Made by a program: the position numbers and the translations under genes
DNA from: UBA5078 sp041175045
Lineage (GTDB): Bacteria; Pseudomonadota; Gammaproteobacteria; Pseudomonadales; Pseudohongiellaceae
DNA: 5,784 bases
Direction: 5' to 3'
Assembly (NCBI GenBank): GCA_041175045.1
Contig: JBEDFR010000001.1
Coordinates: forward strand, 1 to 5,784
Notes under the pieces: model-generated
What the model saw: the letters and a program-made list of their open reading frames with translations, nothing else
What the model was told of the DNA's origin: nothing
Database searches by the model: none
Shown here: positions 1 to 5,387 of the stretch, piece after piece
Numbering within the stretch: the stretch's first letter is position 1
Layout of the letters: each line of letters begins with the position of its first letter

Positions 1-91
1 CTATTATATATACATTAATTGATGTTTTTATCTATATTATTGGCAATCCCCGCACCATTCCCCCTGCCACACCGGATCTGGAGACACCACA
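1..91 (+). promoter_or_regulatory. AT-rich upstream region of the Lrp/AsnC regulator gene
   Basis: Only 5 of the first 41 bases are G or C, while the rest of the window is clearly GC-rich, so this is probably the promoter/operator of the regulator at 92. Several -10-like strings are present (for example TATATT at 33-38), but no -35/-10 pair stands out. An imperfect palindrome, CATTAATTGATG at 13-24 (5 of 6 pairs match), has the AT-rich dyad look of Lrp-family operators; autoregulation is common in this family and is inferred here. A Shine-Dalgarno GGAG at 80-83 lies 8 nt before the ATG at 92. Whatever lies left of position 1, possibly a divergent target gene, is not visible. Confidence 0.5.
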
Positions 92-571
92 ATGGACAAA
101 CTCGACAAGCGCCTCCTGCGCGAACTGCAGAGCAATGGCCGTCTGACCAATGCAGAACTGGCGGAACGTGTAGGACTGTCCGCCACGCCCTGTGCGCGGC
201 GCGTGAAGCAGCTGGAGGACGACGGTGTCATCGAACGCCACGCCATACTGCTGAACGCCTCGAAGCTGGGATTGAAGCTGCACGCCCTGGTGCAGATCAG
301 CATGGACAGGCACACGCCCGACCGCTTCGAGCATTTCGAGGCCGAGGTGCGCAAGCTGCCGGAGGTGACGCAATGCCTGCTCATCACCGGGCAGTCAGCG
401 GATTACCAGCTGCGCGTCGTGGTACCCGACATGGATGCCTACCACGAGTTCCTGCTCAATCGCATCACGCGTATCGAGGGCGTGGCAGATGTGCATTCGA
501 GCTTCATCATGCGCAAGGTGATCGACACCACGGAGCTGCCCTTGAATCACATTCCGGACACCCCGCGCTGA
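92..571 (+). CDS. Lrp/AsnC family transcriptional regulator
   Basis: A 159-residue cytoplasmic DNA-binding regulator of the feast/famine (Lrp/AsnC) family, the usual length for the family. The N-terminus starts with the typical LDKRLLRELQSNGRLTNAEL pattern. A winged helix-turn-helix covers about residues 3-60, with the recognition-helix signature GLSATPCARRVKQLE at 28-42. A RAM ligand-binding and oligomerisation domain covers about 64-142, including TGQSADYQLRVVV at 99-111, which matches the conserved family motif around the effector pocket. Such proteins form dimers to octamers and usually respond to an amino acid; the ligand cannot be read from the sequence. The ATG at 92 is supported by GGAG 8 nt upstream and by the N-terminus matching family members. 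The gene stands alone in this window and converges on the response regulator. Its targets may include itself and a gene left of the window. I give no symbol because lrp, bkdR and putR-type members cannot be told apart here. Confidence 0.95.
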   Translation: MDKLDKRLLRELQSNGRLTNAELAERVGLSATPCARRVKQLEDDGVIERHAILLNASKLGLKLHALVQISMDRHTPDRFEHFEAEVRKLPEVTQCLLITGQSADYQLRVVVPDMDAYHEFLLNRITRIEGVADVHSSFIMRKVIDTTELPLNHIPDTPR

Positions 572-584
572 GCATCGCGCTCAG
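568..584. terminator. possible short hairpin between convergent genes
   Basis: CTGAGC (568-573) and GCTCAG (579-584) form a perfect 6-bp stem with a 5-nt loop. The stem spans both stop codons of the convergent Lrp regulator and response regulator genes. No T-run follows on either strand, so it is not a classical intrinsic terminator. It could act as a weak bidirectional one or be chance. Confidence 0.25.
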
Positions 585-1402
585 AAGAAATGCTTCACCT
601 TGTCCTTGTAGGAGCGGCTCATCTTCAGCGAGGAGCCATTGCTGAGGGTCAGGTGGAACTCGCCATTGATGTGGGACGACACCTTCTCCACCCGCTGCAG
701 GTTGACGATGGTGGAACGATGCACTCGCTGGAAGATGCTCGGATCCAGCTGGGCCTCCAGTTCCTTCATGGTGGTGCGCATGATGTGGGTCTGTCCGCCG
801 ACATGCACGCACATGTAATCCCCGGCTGCGTCCACCCAGTCGATGTCCTTCACGGTCACGAAGGTGGTGGACGAGCCGTCCTTGATGGCCAGTCTGTCGG
901 AATAGCTGGCGGAGTTGCTGCCGCCGTGCAGCAATTGATTGATGGCACCGCGGGACTTGCCGGTGAGCGCGATGACGATGTCCAGCAGGCGCTGCTTCTC
1001 CAACGCCGCCTCCCTGCGGGACACGTGTTCCGTCACCTTGGCGATGGTGCGCTCCAGGCGATCGTCCTCCACGGGCTTGAGCAGATAGTCCACGGCATTG
1101 GCCGTGAAGGCATCTACGGCGAAGGCATCGTAAGCCGTCACGAAAACGATGGCCGGCATGTTGTCCTGCTGCAGACGCTCTATCACATCGAAACCGGTAA
1201 AGCCCGGCATCTGGATGTCGAGAAACACCAGATCAGGCGCCAACTCGGCAATCGCGGCCAGCGCTTCCTTGCCGTTCTGGCAGGAGCGCAAGACCCCGAT
1301 CTGCGGGTATTTCTCCAGACGCAGGCACAGGCCGCTGCGGGCCAGCGGCTCGTCATCCACGACAAGGGTTCGGATGCTCAGGCTGTCTTCATTCAGTTTC
1401 AT
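581..1402 (-). CDS. LytTR-type response regulator of a two-component system
   Basis: A 273-residue DNA-binding response regulator. The receiver domain covers about residues 10-125. The acidic pair is D16/D17, the phosphoacceptor D62 sits in LVFLDIQMPG, and T89 (FVTAYD) and K109 (YLLKP) complete the active site. A helical linker follows to about 165. A C-terminal LytTR domain (about 169-270) has the usual sequence DWVDAAGDYMCVHV, a TMKELE segment and FQRVHRSTIVNL. This is the AlgR/LytR/YehT architecture; LytTR domains bind direct repeats with beta-strand elements. I chose the ATG at 1402, which lies inside the 3' end of the kinase gene (14-nt overlap). A TTG at 1414 would add only four residues that the family does not need. 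No Shine-Dalgarno is evident, so translational coupling to the kinase is likely. The cognate sensor is the upstream kinase (inference from the overlap). The target genes are unknown. Confidence 0.95.
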   Translation of the reverse strand: MKLNEDSLSIRTLVVDDEPLARSGLCLRLEKYPQIGVLRSCQNGKEALAAIAELAPDLVFLDIQMPGFTGFDVIERLQQDNMPAIVFVTAYDAFAVDAFTANAVDYLLKPVEDDRLERTIAKVTEHVSRREAALEKQRLLDIVIALTGKSRGAINQLLHGGSNSASYSDRLAIKDGSSTTFVTVKDIDWVDAAGDYMCVHVGGQTHIMRTTMKELEAQLDPSIFQRVHRSTIVNLQRVEKVSSHINGEFHLTLSNGSSLKMSRSYKDKVKHFF

Positions 1403-2480
1403 AGGGAATATCAACCGTGACCTTGCAGCCCCTGGGCGTGCGTGTAGAAAAATTCAATTCATGGCCCGAACCATAAATTTCCCGTAGTCGATTGTGTATG
1501 TTTTTGAGACCAACGCCCGAATCACTCGCCGAGCTGTCCGGCAATTGTCCCGGTGCGCTTATCAGCCCCGGTCCGTCATCCTCCACGTGAATCAGCAGGC
1601 GTCCCTGCTCCACCGAGGCGGTGATCTGCACCATGCCGCCGGCCTCGTTGCGCGCGATGGCATGCTTGATGCAATTCTCCACCAGCGGTTGCAGCAGCAT
1701 GCTGGGCACCAGACCACGCTCGGCCTGCGAACTGATGTCCAGTCTGATCTTCATGCGTTCGTCGAAGCGCACCTTCTCGATTTCCAGATACAGTTTCACC
1801 GAGGCGATCTCGAAAGCCAGCGGCACCTGGTCCAGAGGATCATTGTCGAGTGAATAGCGCAGAAACTTGCTCAGTCGCGTGAGCATGGTGTTGGCAAGAT
1901 CGGTTCGCCGCTGCAGCACCAGCGTGGAGATGGCATTGAGCGTGTTGAAGAGAAAATGCGGATTGAGCTGATAGCGCAGCATGCGCAGCTGGGCCTCGTG
2001 TGCCAGCGCCTCGGAGCGCAGATTCTTTTCCTTCTCGACCTGAAACAGCTGGTAATACTTGATGCAGAAGTACAGAACGCTCCAGGAGAGCAGCAGCGAG
2101 AACGAGAACGGCAGCAGATCGATGAAGCTCGACAGACCATAGTCGGTGAGGTCCACCACACTGCCCACTTCAGTTTCGGTGATCAGCGTCTTGATGGGCT
2201 GCCAGATCAGCGAAGTGATCATACAGCCCAGCACCACCGTGGTGATGCGGATACTCACGCGCATGTCCCAGACGAAGGCATAGGCGTAACGCAGGACCGT
2301 GCTCAGCATCATGCCCATCAGAGCATCGATGACGAACACACCGCTGCGCTCGAGCATGTACTCGGGGGGCACGAAATTGAGATCGCGCATCACCAGCAAC
2401 AGCACCCAGGCCGCCCACCCCATGAACTGAAGTATCCAGAATTGCTCACGACGATTGGGGCGTAGACTGCTGGCACTCAT
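1389..2480 (-). CDS. LytS/YehU-family membrane sensor histidine kinase
   Basis: A 363-residue inner-membrane kinase. Four hydrophobic segments are visible at about residues 14-31, 47-70, 77-100 and 116-140, with no large periplasmic or GAF domain. A charged helix follows. The His_kinase dimerisation motif RYQLNPHFLFNTLNAIS (169-185) has the phosphorylated H175. The ATP-binding domain shows an N box in LVENCIKHA (266-274), a G1 box VEDDGPG (299-305) and a G2 box SGVGLKNI (321-328). This is the LytS/AlgZ/YehU subfamily that works with LytTR regulators. It is much shorter than E. coli BtsS (YehU), so it is not that protein. I preferred the ATG at 2480 because AGGAA lies 10 nt upstream and the protein then starts just before the first membrane helix; an upstream TTG at 2534 falls in a hairpin loop. 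It lies 84 nt downstream of mdh on the same strand. The signal sensed cannot be inferred; membrane-embedded sensing or a partner protein is possible. Confidence 0.93.
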   Translation of the reverse strand: MSASSLRPNRREQFWILQFMGWAAWVLLLVMRDLNFVPPEYMLERSGVFVIDALMGMMLSTVLRYAYAFVWDMRVSIRITTVVLGCMITSLIWQPIKTLITETEVGSVVDLTDYGLSSFIDLLPFSFSLLLSWSVLYFCIKYYQLFQVEKEKNLRSEALAHEAQLRMLRYQLNPHFLFNTLNAISTLVLQRRTDLANTMLTRLSKFLRYSLDNDPLDQVPLAFEIASVKLYLEIEKVRFDERMKIRLDISSQAERGLVPSMLLQPLVENCIKHAIARNEAGGMVQITASVEQGRLLIHVEDDGPGLISAPGQLPDSSASDSGVGLKNIHNRLREIYGSGHELNFSTRTPRGCKVTVDIPYETE

Positions 2481-2500
2481 GGGACAAAGGTTCCTGAATG

Positions 2501-2515
2501 GCGCGGGCAGCGCGC
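2501..2515 (-). repeat. small GC hairpin just upstream of the kinase ribosome-binding site
   Basis: GCGCG (2501-2505) pairs with CGCGC (2511-2515) around a 5-nt loop. In the leftward transcript it sits about 5 nt before the AGGAA ribosome-binding site of the kinase (2491-2495), so it could modulate initiation. GC-rich composition makes a chance origin quite possible. Confidence 0.3.
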
Positions 2516-2524
2516 GCAAGCGGG

Positions 2525-2555
2525 GCAGCGCCAAGCCATCAGGACCCGGCGCTGC
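2525..2555 (-). repeat. 8-bp perfect hairpin after the mdh stop codon
   Basis: GCAGCGCC (2525-2532) and GGCGCTGC (2548-2555) are exact inverted repeats around a 15-nt loop. In the leftward transcript the stem begins 9 nt after the mdh stop codon. No U-run follows, so it is not an intrinsic terminator of the standard type. It may protect the 3' end of mdh mRNA, help Rho-dependent or partial termination, or separate mdh expression from the downstream kinase gene. These roles are inferred. Confidence 0.45.
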
Positions 2556-2564
2556 ACGACAGCA

Positions 2565-3542
2565 TCAGGGCAGCAGAGCGGCGACAGCTTCGCGCTCTTC
2601 CACCAGCTCCTGTTCGGTCTTCTGCATCAGCGCGCGGCTGAAGTCATTGATGGCCAGGCCCTGCACGATGCTGTACTGACCATTGGCGCAGGTGACCGGG
2701 AAGGAATAGATCAGCCCTTTGGCGATGCCGTAACTGCCATCGCTGTGAATGCCCATGCTCACGACCTTGCCGTTGGTGCCCAGAGCCCAGTCACGCATGT
2801 GCTCGATGGCGGCGTTGGCGGCAGAGGCTGCGCTGGACAGACCGCGTGCCTTGATGATGGCGGCACCGCGCTGCTGCACCGTGGGGATGAAGTCAGACAC
2901 CAGCCAGTTCTGATCCACCAGATCCGTGGCTTTCTTGCCCGCGACGGTGGCGTGGTGCACGTCGGGGTACTGGGTGGAGGAGTGGTTGCCCCAGATCGCC
3001 AGACCAGCGACATCCGTGGAGTGTTTGCCAGTCTTGCTGGCCAGCTGCGCAACGGCACGGTTGTGATCCAGACGCGTCATCGCGGTGAACTGACCGGGCT
3101 GCAGGTCGGGGGCATTGCGGTAAGCAATCAGCGCATTGGTATTGGCCGGATTGCCGACCACCAGCACCTTCACGCTGCGACTGGCAACATCGTTGATAGC
3201 CTTGCCCTGCACCGAGAAGATGGCCGCGTTGGCCTCCAGCAGATCCTTGCGCTCCATGCCCGGGCCGCGGGGACGGGCTCCGACCAGCAGGCAGTAATCG
3301 GCATCCTTGAACGCCACTTCCGGCTTGTCTGTCAGCACAATGCCGTGCAGCAGCGGGAAGGCGCAGTCTTCGATCTCCATGGCCACGCCCTGCAGCGCGC
3401 CCAGCGCCGGGGTGATTTCCAGCAATTGCAGGATGACAGGCTGGTCCTTGCCGAGCATGTCGCCTGCGGCGATGCGGAACAGAAGTGAATAGCTGATCTG
3501 ACCTGCTGCCCCGGTGACAGCGACGCGTACGGGAGATTTCAT
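2565..3542 (-). CDS. mdh: NAD-dependent malate dehydrogenase
   Basis: A 325-residue cytoplasmic enzyme that interconverts malate and oxaloacetate with NAD in the TCA cycle. The Rossmann motif TGAAGQI lies at 10-16. E42, at the end of the second beta strand (LQLLEI), fits NAD rather than NADP preference. The substrate-binding loop GARPRGPGMERKD (88-100) carries R92 and R98. GNPANTN is at 130-136. The catalytic relay is D159 with R162 (TRLDHNR), and the proton acceptor is H187 in IWGNHSST. This is the longer malate dehydrogenase type seen in many proteobacteria, distinct from the 312-residue E. coli enzyme; the length is full. The ATG at 3542 begins directly at the dinucleotide fold (MKSPVRVAVTG). 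AAGGA lies 13 nt upstream, a rather long spacing. Upstream is queA, 120 nt away on the same strand, and downstream the kinase/regulator pair. No terminator is evident between mdh and the kinase, so partial readthrough is plausible. Confidence 0.97.
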   Translation of the reverse strand: MKSPVRVAVTGAAGQISYSLLFRIAAGDMLGKDQPVILQLLEITPALGALQGVAMEIEDCAFPLLHGIVLTDKPEVAFKDADYCLLVGARPRGPGMERKDLLEANAAIFSVQGKAINDVASRSVKVLVVGNPANTNALIAYRNAPDLQPGQFTAMTRLDHNRAVAQLASKTGKHSTDVAGLAIWGNHSSTQYPDVHHATVAGKKATDLVDQNWLVSDFIPTVQQRGAAIIKARGLSSAASAANAAIEHMRDWALGTNGKVVSMGIHSDGSYGIAKGLIYSFPVTCANGQYSIVQGLAINDFSRALMQKTEQELVEEREAVAALLP

Positions 3543-3591
3543 GGCGTTATCGTGGTCCTTGAGTGGGTGGGTGGATGTCGAATGGGGCGGC

Positions 3592-3600
3592 AGTATAGCA
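3592..3600 (-). promoter_or_regulatory. extended -10 promoter element for mdh
   Basis: On the minus strand the sequence is TGCTATACT: an extended TGn followed by TATACT (5 of 6 matches to TATAAT). It lies in the queA-mdh gap and would give a 5' leader of about 40-45 nt before the mdh ATG at 3542. No good -35 hexamer is seen 17 nt upstream, which fits an extended -10 promoter. This suggests mdh need not depend on queA transcription. The start site is inferred. Confidence 0.5.
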
Positions 3601-3631
3601 GCGCCGCACGCGCCGGAGCGAGTCCTGCGGC

Positions 3632-3647
3632 GGGCGGGGTGCCGCCC
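3632..3647. terminator. GC-rich hairpin after queA, possible terminator
   Basis: GGGCGG (3632-3637) pairs with CCGCCC (3642-3647) around a 4-nt loop. It lies 15 nt beyond the queA stop in the leftward direction. On that strand no U-tract follows, so termination would have to be Rho-assisted or inefficient. Three T's follow on the + strand, but no + strand gene leads into it. Confidence 0.35.
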
Positions 3648-3662
3648 TTTGGCAGCGCGCGC

Positions 3663-4703
3663 TCAGTAGAGCAGCATCGCATCCCCGTAACTGAAGAAGC
3701 GATAGCGCTGTCGCACGGCCTCTTCATAGGCCGCCAGCACCCGCTCGCGACCGGCAATGGCGCTGACGAGCAGCAACAGCGTCGACTGCGAGAGGTGGAA
3801 GTTGGTGATGAGGGCGTCCACCACGGCGAAACGATGGCCCGGGTAGATGAAGATGTCGGTCTCGCCGGCATAGGGCTGCAGCCCCGCGTCCCCGCCGAAG
3901 CGCGCGGCACTCTCCAGTGTACGCACCGATGTCGTGCCCACCGCGATTACCCGTCCGCCCCGCGCCTTGCAGGCACGGATCTGCGCGCAGGTCGCCGCGT
4001 CGATCTCGATGCGCTCCTGATGCATGCGATGCTCCAGCACGTTTTCGACGCGAACAGGCGCAAAGGTGCCCGAGCCCACATGCAGGGTCACGAAGGCCGT
4101 CTCGACCCCCATGGCGCGGATGCGCGCCAGCAGGGGCGCGTCGAAATGCAGGCCGGCCGTGGGCGCGGCGACAGCTCCGGGACGCGTACCGTAAACCGTC
4201 TGGTAGCGTTCACGGTCGGCGAGCCCGTCCTCGCGGCGGATATAGGGCGGCAGCGGCACATGACCGAAGGCCTCAAGAGCCTGATGCACCGCGCGATCAG
4301 CAGGAAACGCCAGGCGGTAGAACTCTGCCTCGCGACCGAGCACCTGCAACACGAGCCGCTCCCCCGACGTGTTGTCGAACGCCAGTGTCGTGCCGGCCCT
4401 CGGGGACTTGCTGGCACGCACCTGCGCCAGCACCTCGTGCTCGCCGGTAACCCGTTCGATCATCACTTCGATGCGCCCCCCGCTGGCCTTGCAGCCCAGC
4501 AGACGCGCCGGAATCACGCGAGTGTTGTTGAACACCAGCAGATCGCCCGGCTGCAGATACTCCAGCAAATCGGGGAACTGCCGGTGTTGCAGCAGGCCAT
4601 CGCGGCGACGCAGGCAGAGCAACCGACTGCCCGTGCGCTGCTGCGGCGGGTAATGCGCAATCAGTTCATCAGGCAGGTCGAAGTGAAAATCAGAAAGCTG
4701 CAT
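3663..4703 (-). CDS. queA: S-adenosylmethionine:tRNA ribosyltransferase-isomerase (queuosine synthesis)
   Basis: A 346-residue cytoplasmic enzyme. It transfers and isomerises the ribosyl part of S-adenosylmethionine onto preQ1 at position 34 of GUN-anticodon tRNAs, giving epoxyqueuosine. The length is close to E. coli QueA. Family signatures run in order: MQLSDFHFDLP at the N-terminus, LVFNNTRVIPARL (56-68), PGAVAAPTAGLHF (175-187), HVGSGTFAPV (208-217), GTTSVRTLES (256-265), GETDIFIYPG (280-289), NFHLSQSTLLLLVSA (301-315) and FFSYGDAMLL near the end. The ATG at 4703 starts exactly at the conserved N-terminus. The reading frame stays open upstream to 4934, into the tRNA gene, but that extension has no family similarity. 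A weak GGAA lies about 10 nt upstream. In many proteobacteria queA is followed by tgt and then yajC-secDF; here mdh follows instead, so the tgt partner must be elsewhere if present. The leader contains a small hairpin (4725-4739). Confidence 0.97.
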   Translation of the reverse strand: MQLSDFHFDLPDELIAHYPPQQRTGSRLLCLRRRDGLLQHRQFPDLLEYLQPGDLLVFNNTRVIPARLLGCKASGGRIEVMIERVTGEHEVLAQVRASKSPRAGTTLAFDNTSGERLVLQVLGREAEFYRLAFPADRAVHQALEAFGHVPLPPYIRREDGLADRERYQTVYGTRPGAVAAPTAGLHFDAPLLARIRAMGVETAFVTLHVGSGTFAPVRVENVLEHRMHQERIEIDAATCAQIRACKARGGRVIAVGTTSVRTLESAARFGGDAGLQPYAGETDIFIYPGHRFAVVDALITNFHLSQSTLLLLVSAIAGRERVLAAYEEAVRQRYRFFSYGDAMLLY

Positions 4704-4852
4704 GCGTAGGGAATTCCGCTCATGGGCGTGAAAAACGCCTGCGAGTGTGCCCGAGCCAGTGACCAAAACCAAGTCCGCCGCTGCCCCGCCGCGGATGGCA
4801 TGGGTGTCCCCTGCCAGCCTGGACGGCAGGAAATCCGCCGCCTCCAGCCCCA
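4704..4852. promoter_or_regulatory. divergent intergenic region between queA and tRNA-Leu
   Basis: This stretch should hold the leftward queA promoter, but I see no strong hexamer pair; TTGGTT with a 17-nt spacer to CACACT on the minus strand is a weak candidate. Two small inverted repeats are present: GGCGT/ACGCC (4725-4729 and 4735-4739, 5-nt loop), which would form in the queA mRNA leader about 20 nt before its ATG, and CCTGCC/GGCAGG (4810-4815 and 4825-4830, 9-nt loop). There is no preQ1 riboswitch that I can recognise. No protein-coding gene is credible here. Confidence 0.4.
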
Positions 4853-4880
4853 TTGCGCGCAAGAGCTTTGCTGTTATAAT
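4853..4880 (+). promoter_or_regulatory. tRNA-Leu promoter with perfect TATAAT box
   Basis: A consensus -10 TATAAT lies at 4875-4880, 17 nt before the mature tRNA 5' end. It is preceded at 16-nt spacing by TTGCGC (4853-4858), a partial -35 (3 of 6). The GC-rich stretch GCCGGCCC immediately after the -10 is the discriminator type found at stable-RNA promoters under stringent (ppGpp) control. The stringent response here is inferred from that pattern. The 5' leader to be removed by RNase P would be only about 10 nt. Confidence 0.75.
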
Positions 4881-4897
4881 GCCGGCCCTTCCTCGCT

Positions 4898-4984
4898 GCC
4901 GGAGTGGCGAAATTGGTAGACGCGCCGGACTCAAAATCCGGTGTTAGCGATAACGTGTCGGTTCAAGTCCGACCTCCGGTACCA
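4898..4984 (+). tRNA. tRNA-Leu (anticodon CAA)
   Basis: An 87-nt class II tRNA that reads UUG codons. The acceptor stem GCCGGAG (4898-4904) pairs with CTCCGGT (4974-4980), with one terminal G-U pair. The anticodon stem CCGGA/TCCGG (4925-4929/4937-4941) encloses the loop CTCAAAA, giving anticodon CAA at 4932-4934. A long variable arm, typical of leucine tRNAs, has the stem GTTA/TAAC closed by a GCGA tetraloop (4943-4954). The T arm is GTCGG-TTCAAGT-CCGAC (4957-4973). The discriminator is A (4981) and CCA is encoded (4982-4984). It resembles E. coli leuX. A T5 run at 4987-4991 directly after the CCA may help end transcription. It is transcribed divergently from queA. Confidence 0.98.
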
Positions 4985-5016
4985 CCTTTTTGCTCGCCGA
5001 CCACCCCTGCTTCCTC

Positions 5017-5126
5017 CAGTCTCTGGCGCCATCGCACCTCTGCAAGGCACTTGCTGCGTCATGTTCGGACCAGCCACCCCAAGGATGCTGCACGCCATGG
5101 CTGTGCAGTCTGGCGCCAAGTGCACC
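5017..5126 (+). repeat. imperfect direct repeat around TGGCGCCA palindromes
   Basis: The string starting CAGTCTCTGGCGCCA (5017-5038) recurs as CAGTCTGGCGCCA (5106-5126) with a 2-nt deletion; both copies continue to GCACC. Each copy includes the 8-bp palindrome TGGCGCCA (5024-5031 and 5111-5118), 87 bp apart. It may be a decayed duplication, a pair of binding sites or chance. Confidence 0.4.
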
Positions 5127-5301
5127 ATGAACGCACCCAGGGCGACGCACCACTTCGGCCGCCGCACAAGGAATCCGGCACCATCATTGCGCGGCGCGCT
5201 TCTATCGGGATTTCCGCTGCCTCATTCTGGAACACTCCTGAGACAACCATGCACAACTTTGCCATATTCTCGTGCGAATCACGGGTACACAGTCTCACAC
5301 A

Positions 5302-5329
5302 TTGACACTGGCACGCTTCCTGCTGAATC
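5302..5329 (+). promoter_or_regulatory. candidate promoter of the TonB-dependent receptor
   Basis: A perfect -35 hexamer TTGACA lies at 5302-5307. At 15-16 nt spacing the only -10 candidates are weak (CTGAAT or TGAATC, 5323-5329). A strong -35 with a weak -10 may need an activator, or may be chance. It would leave a 5' leader of about 75 nt before the ATG at 5411. Confidence 0.35.
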
Positions 5330-5359
5330 AAGTCAACACTGCACCAATATTCCAGTGTC
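5304..5359. repeat. 8-bp inverted repeat with a third half-site (candidate operator)
   Basis: GACACTGG (5304-5311) and CCAGTGTC (5352-5359) are exact inverted repeats 40 nt apart. A third ACACTG copy lies at 5336-5341, 31 bp (about three helical turns) from the first. The first copy overlaps the TTGACA box. The pattern could be binding sites for a repressor or activator of the receptor gene, or a stem in its leader RNA. Confidence 0.4.
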
Positions 5360-5362
5360 CGG

Positions 5363-5372
5363 GCGCTAGCGC
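5363..5372. repeat. perfect 10-bp palindrome GCGCTAGCGC
   Basis: A self-complementary GCGCTAGCGC lies 38 nt before the receptor ATG and 3 nt after the inverted repeat. It may be a small operator or chance in GC-rich DNA. Confidence 0.3.
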
Positions 5373-5387
5373 TTTCATACCCCACCT

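Noticed and set aside
1403..1414. TTG start for the response regulator
   Set aside because: It adds four residues with no family support; the ATG at 1402 is the normal choice.
590..1420. Long + strand open frame opposite the response regulator
   Set aside because: It is a mirror frame caused by GC-rich codon use; the minus-strand protein has complete receiver and LytTR domains.
2481..2534. TTG start for the kinase
   Set aside because: It lies in a hairpin loop with no clear ribosome-binding site, whereas the ATG at 2480 has AGGAA at a workable distance.
2745..3488. Long + strand open frame opposite mdh
   Set aside because: It is antisense to a clearly conserved malate dehydrogenase and has no recognisable domain.
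3552..4709. 385-residue + strand open frame opposite queA
   Set aside because: It is antisense to an intact QueA and has no family-like motifs; the length reflects high GC.
4704..4934. N-terminal extension of queA
   Set aside because: The frame is open but crosses the tRNA gene and its promoter, and QueA proteins begin at the conserved MQLSDFHFDLP sequence at 4703.
4944..5153. Minus-strand frame ending VPEVGLEPTRYR
   Set aside because: This ending is the antisense translation of a tRNA 3' part, a familiar spurious protein in databases. There is no ribosome-binding site and no domain.
4904..5305. Open frame beginning MAKLVDAPDSKSG on the + strand
   Set aside because: It is a translation of the tRNA-Leu gene itself followed by intergenic DNA. 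This kind of tRNA-derived peptide is a well-known false annotation.
5327..5345. Possible attachment-site copy of the tRNA 3' end (TCAAGTC ... ACCA)
   Set aside because: Only 7 contiguous bases plus ACCA match, with different spacing, which is too little for an att duplication.
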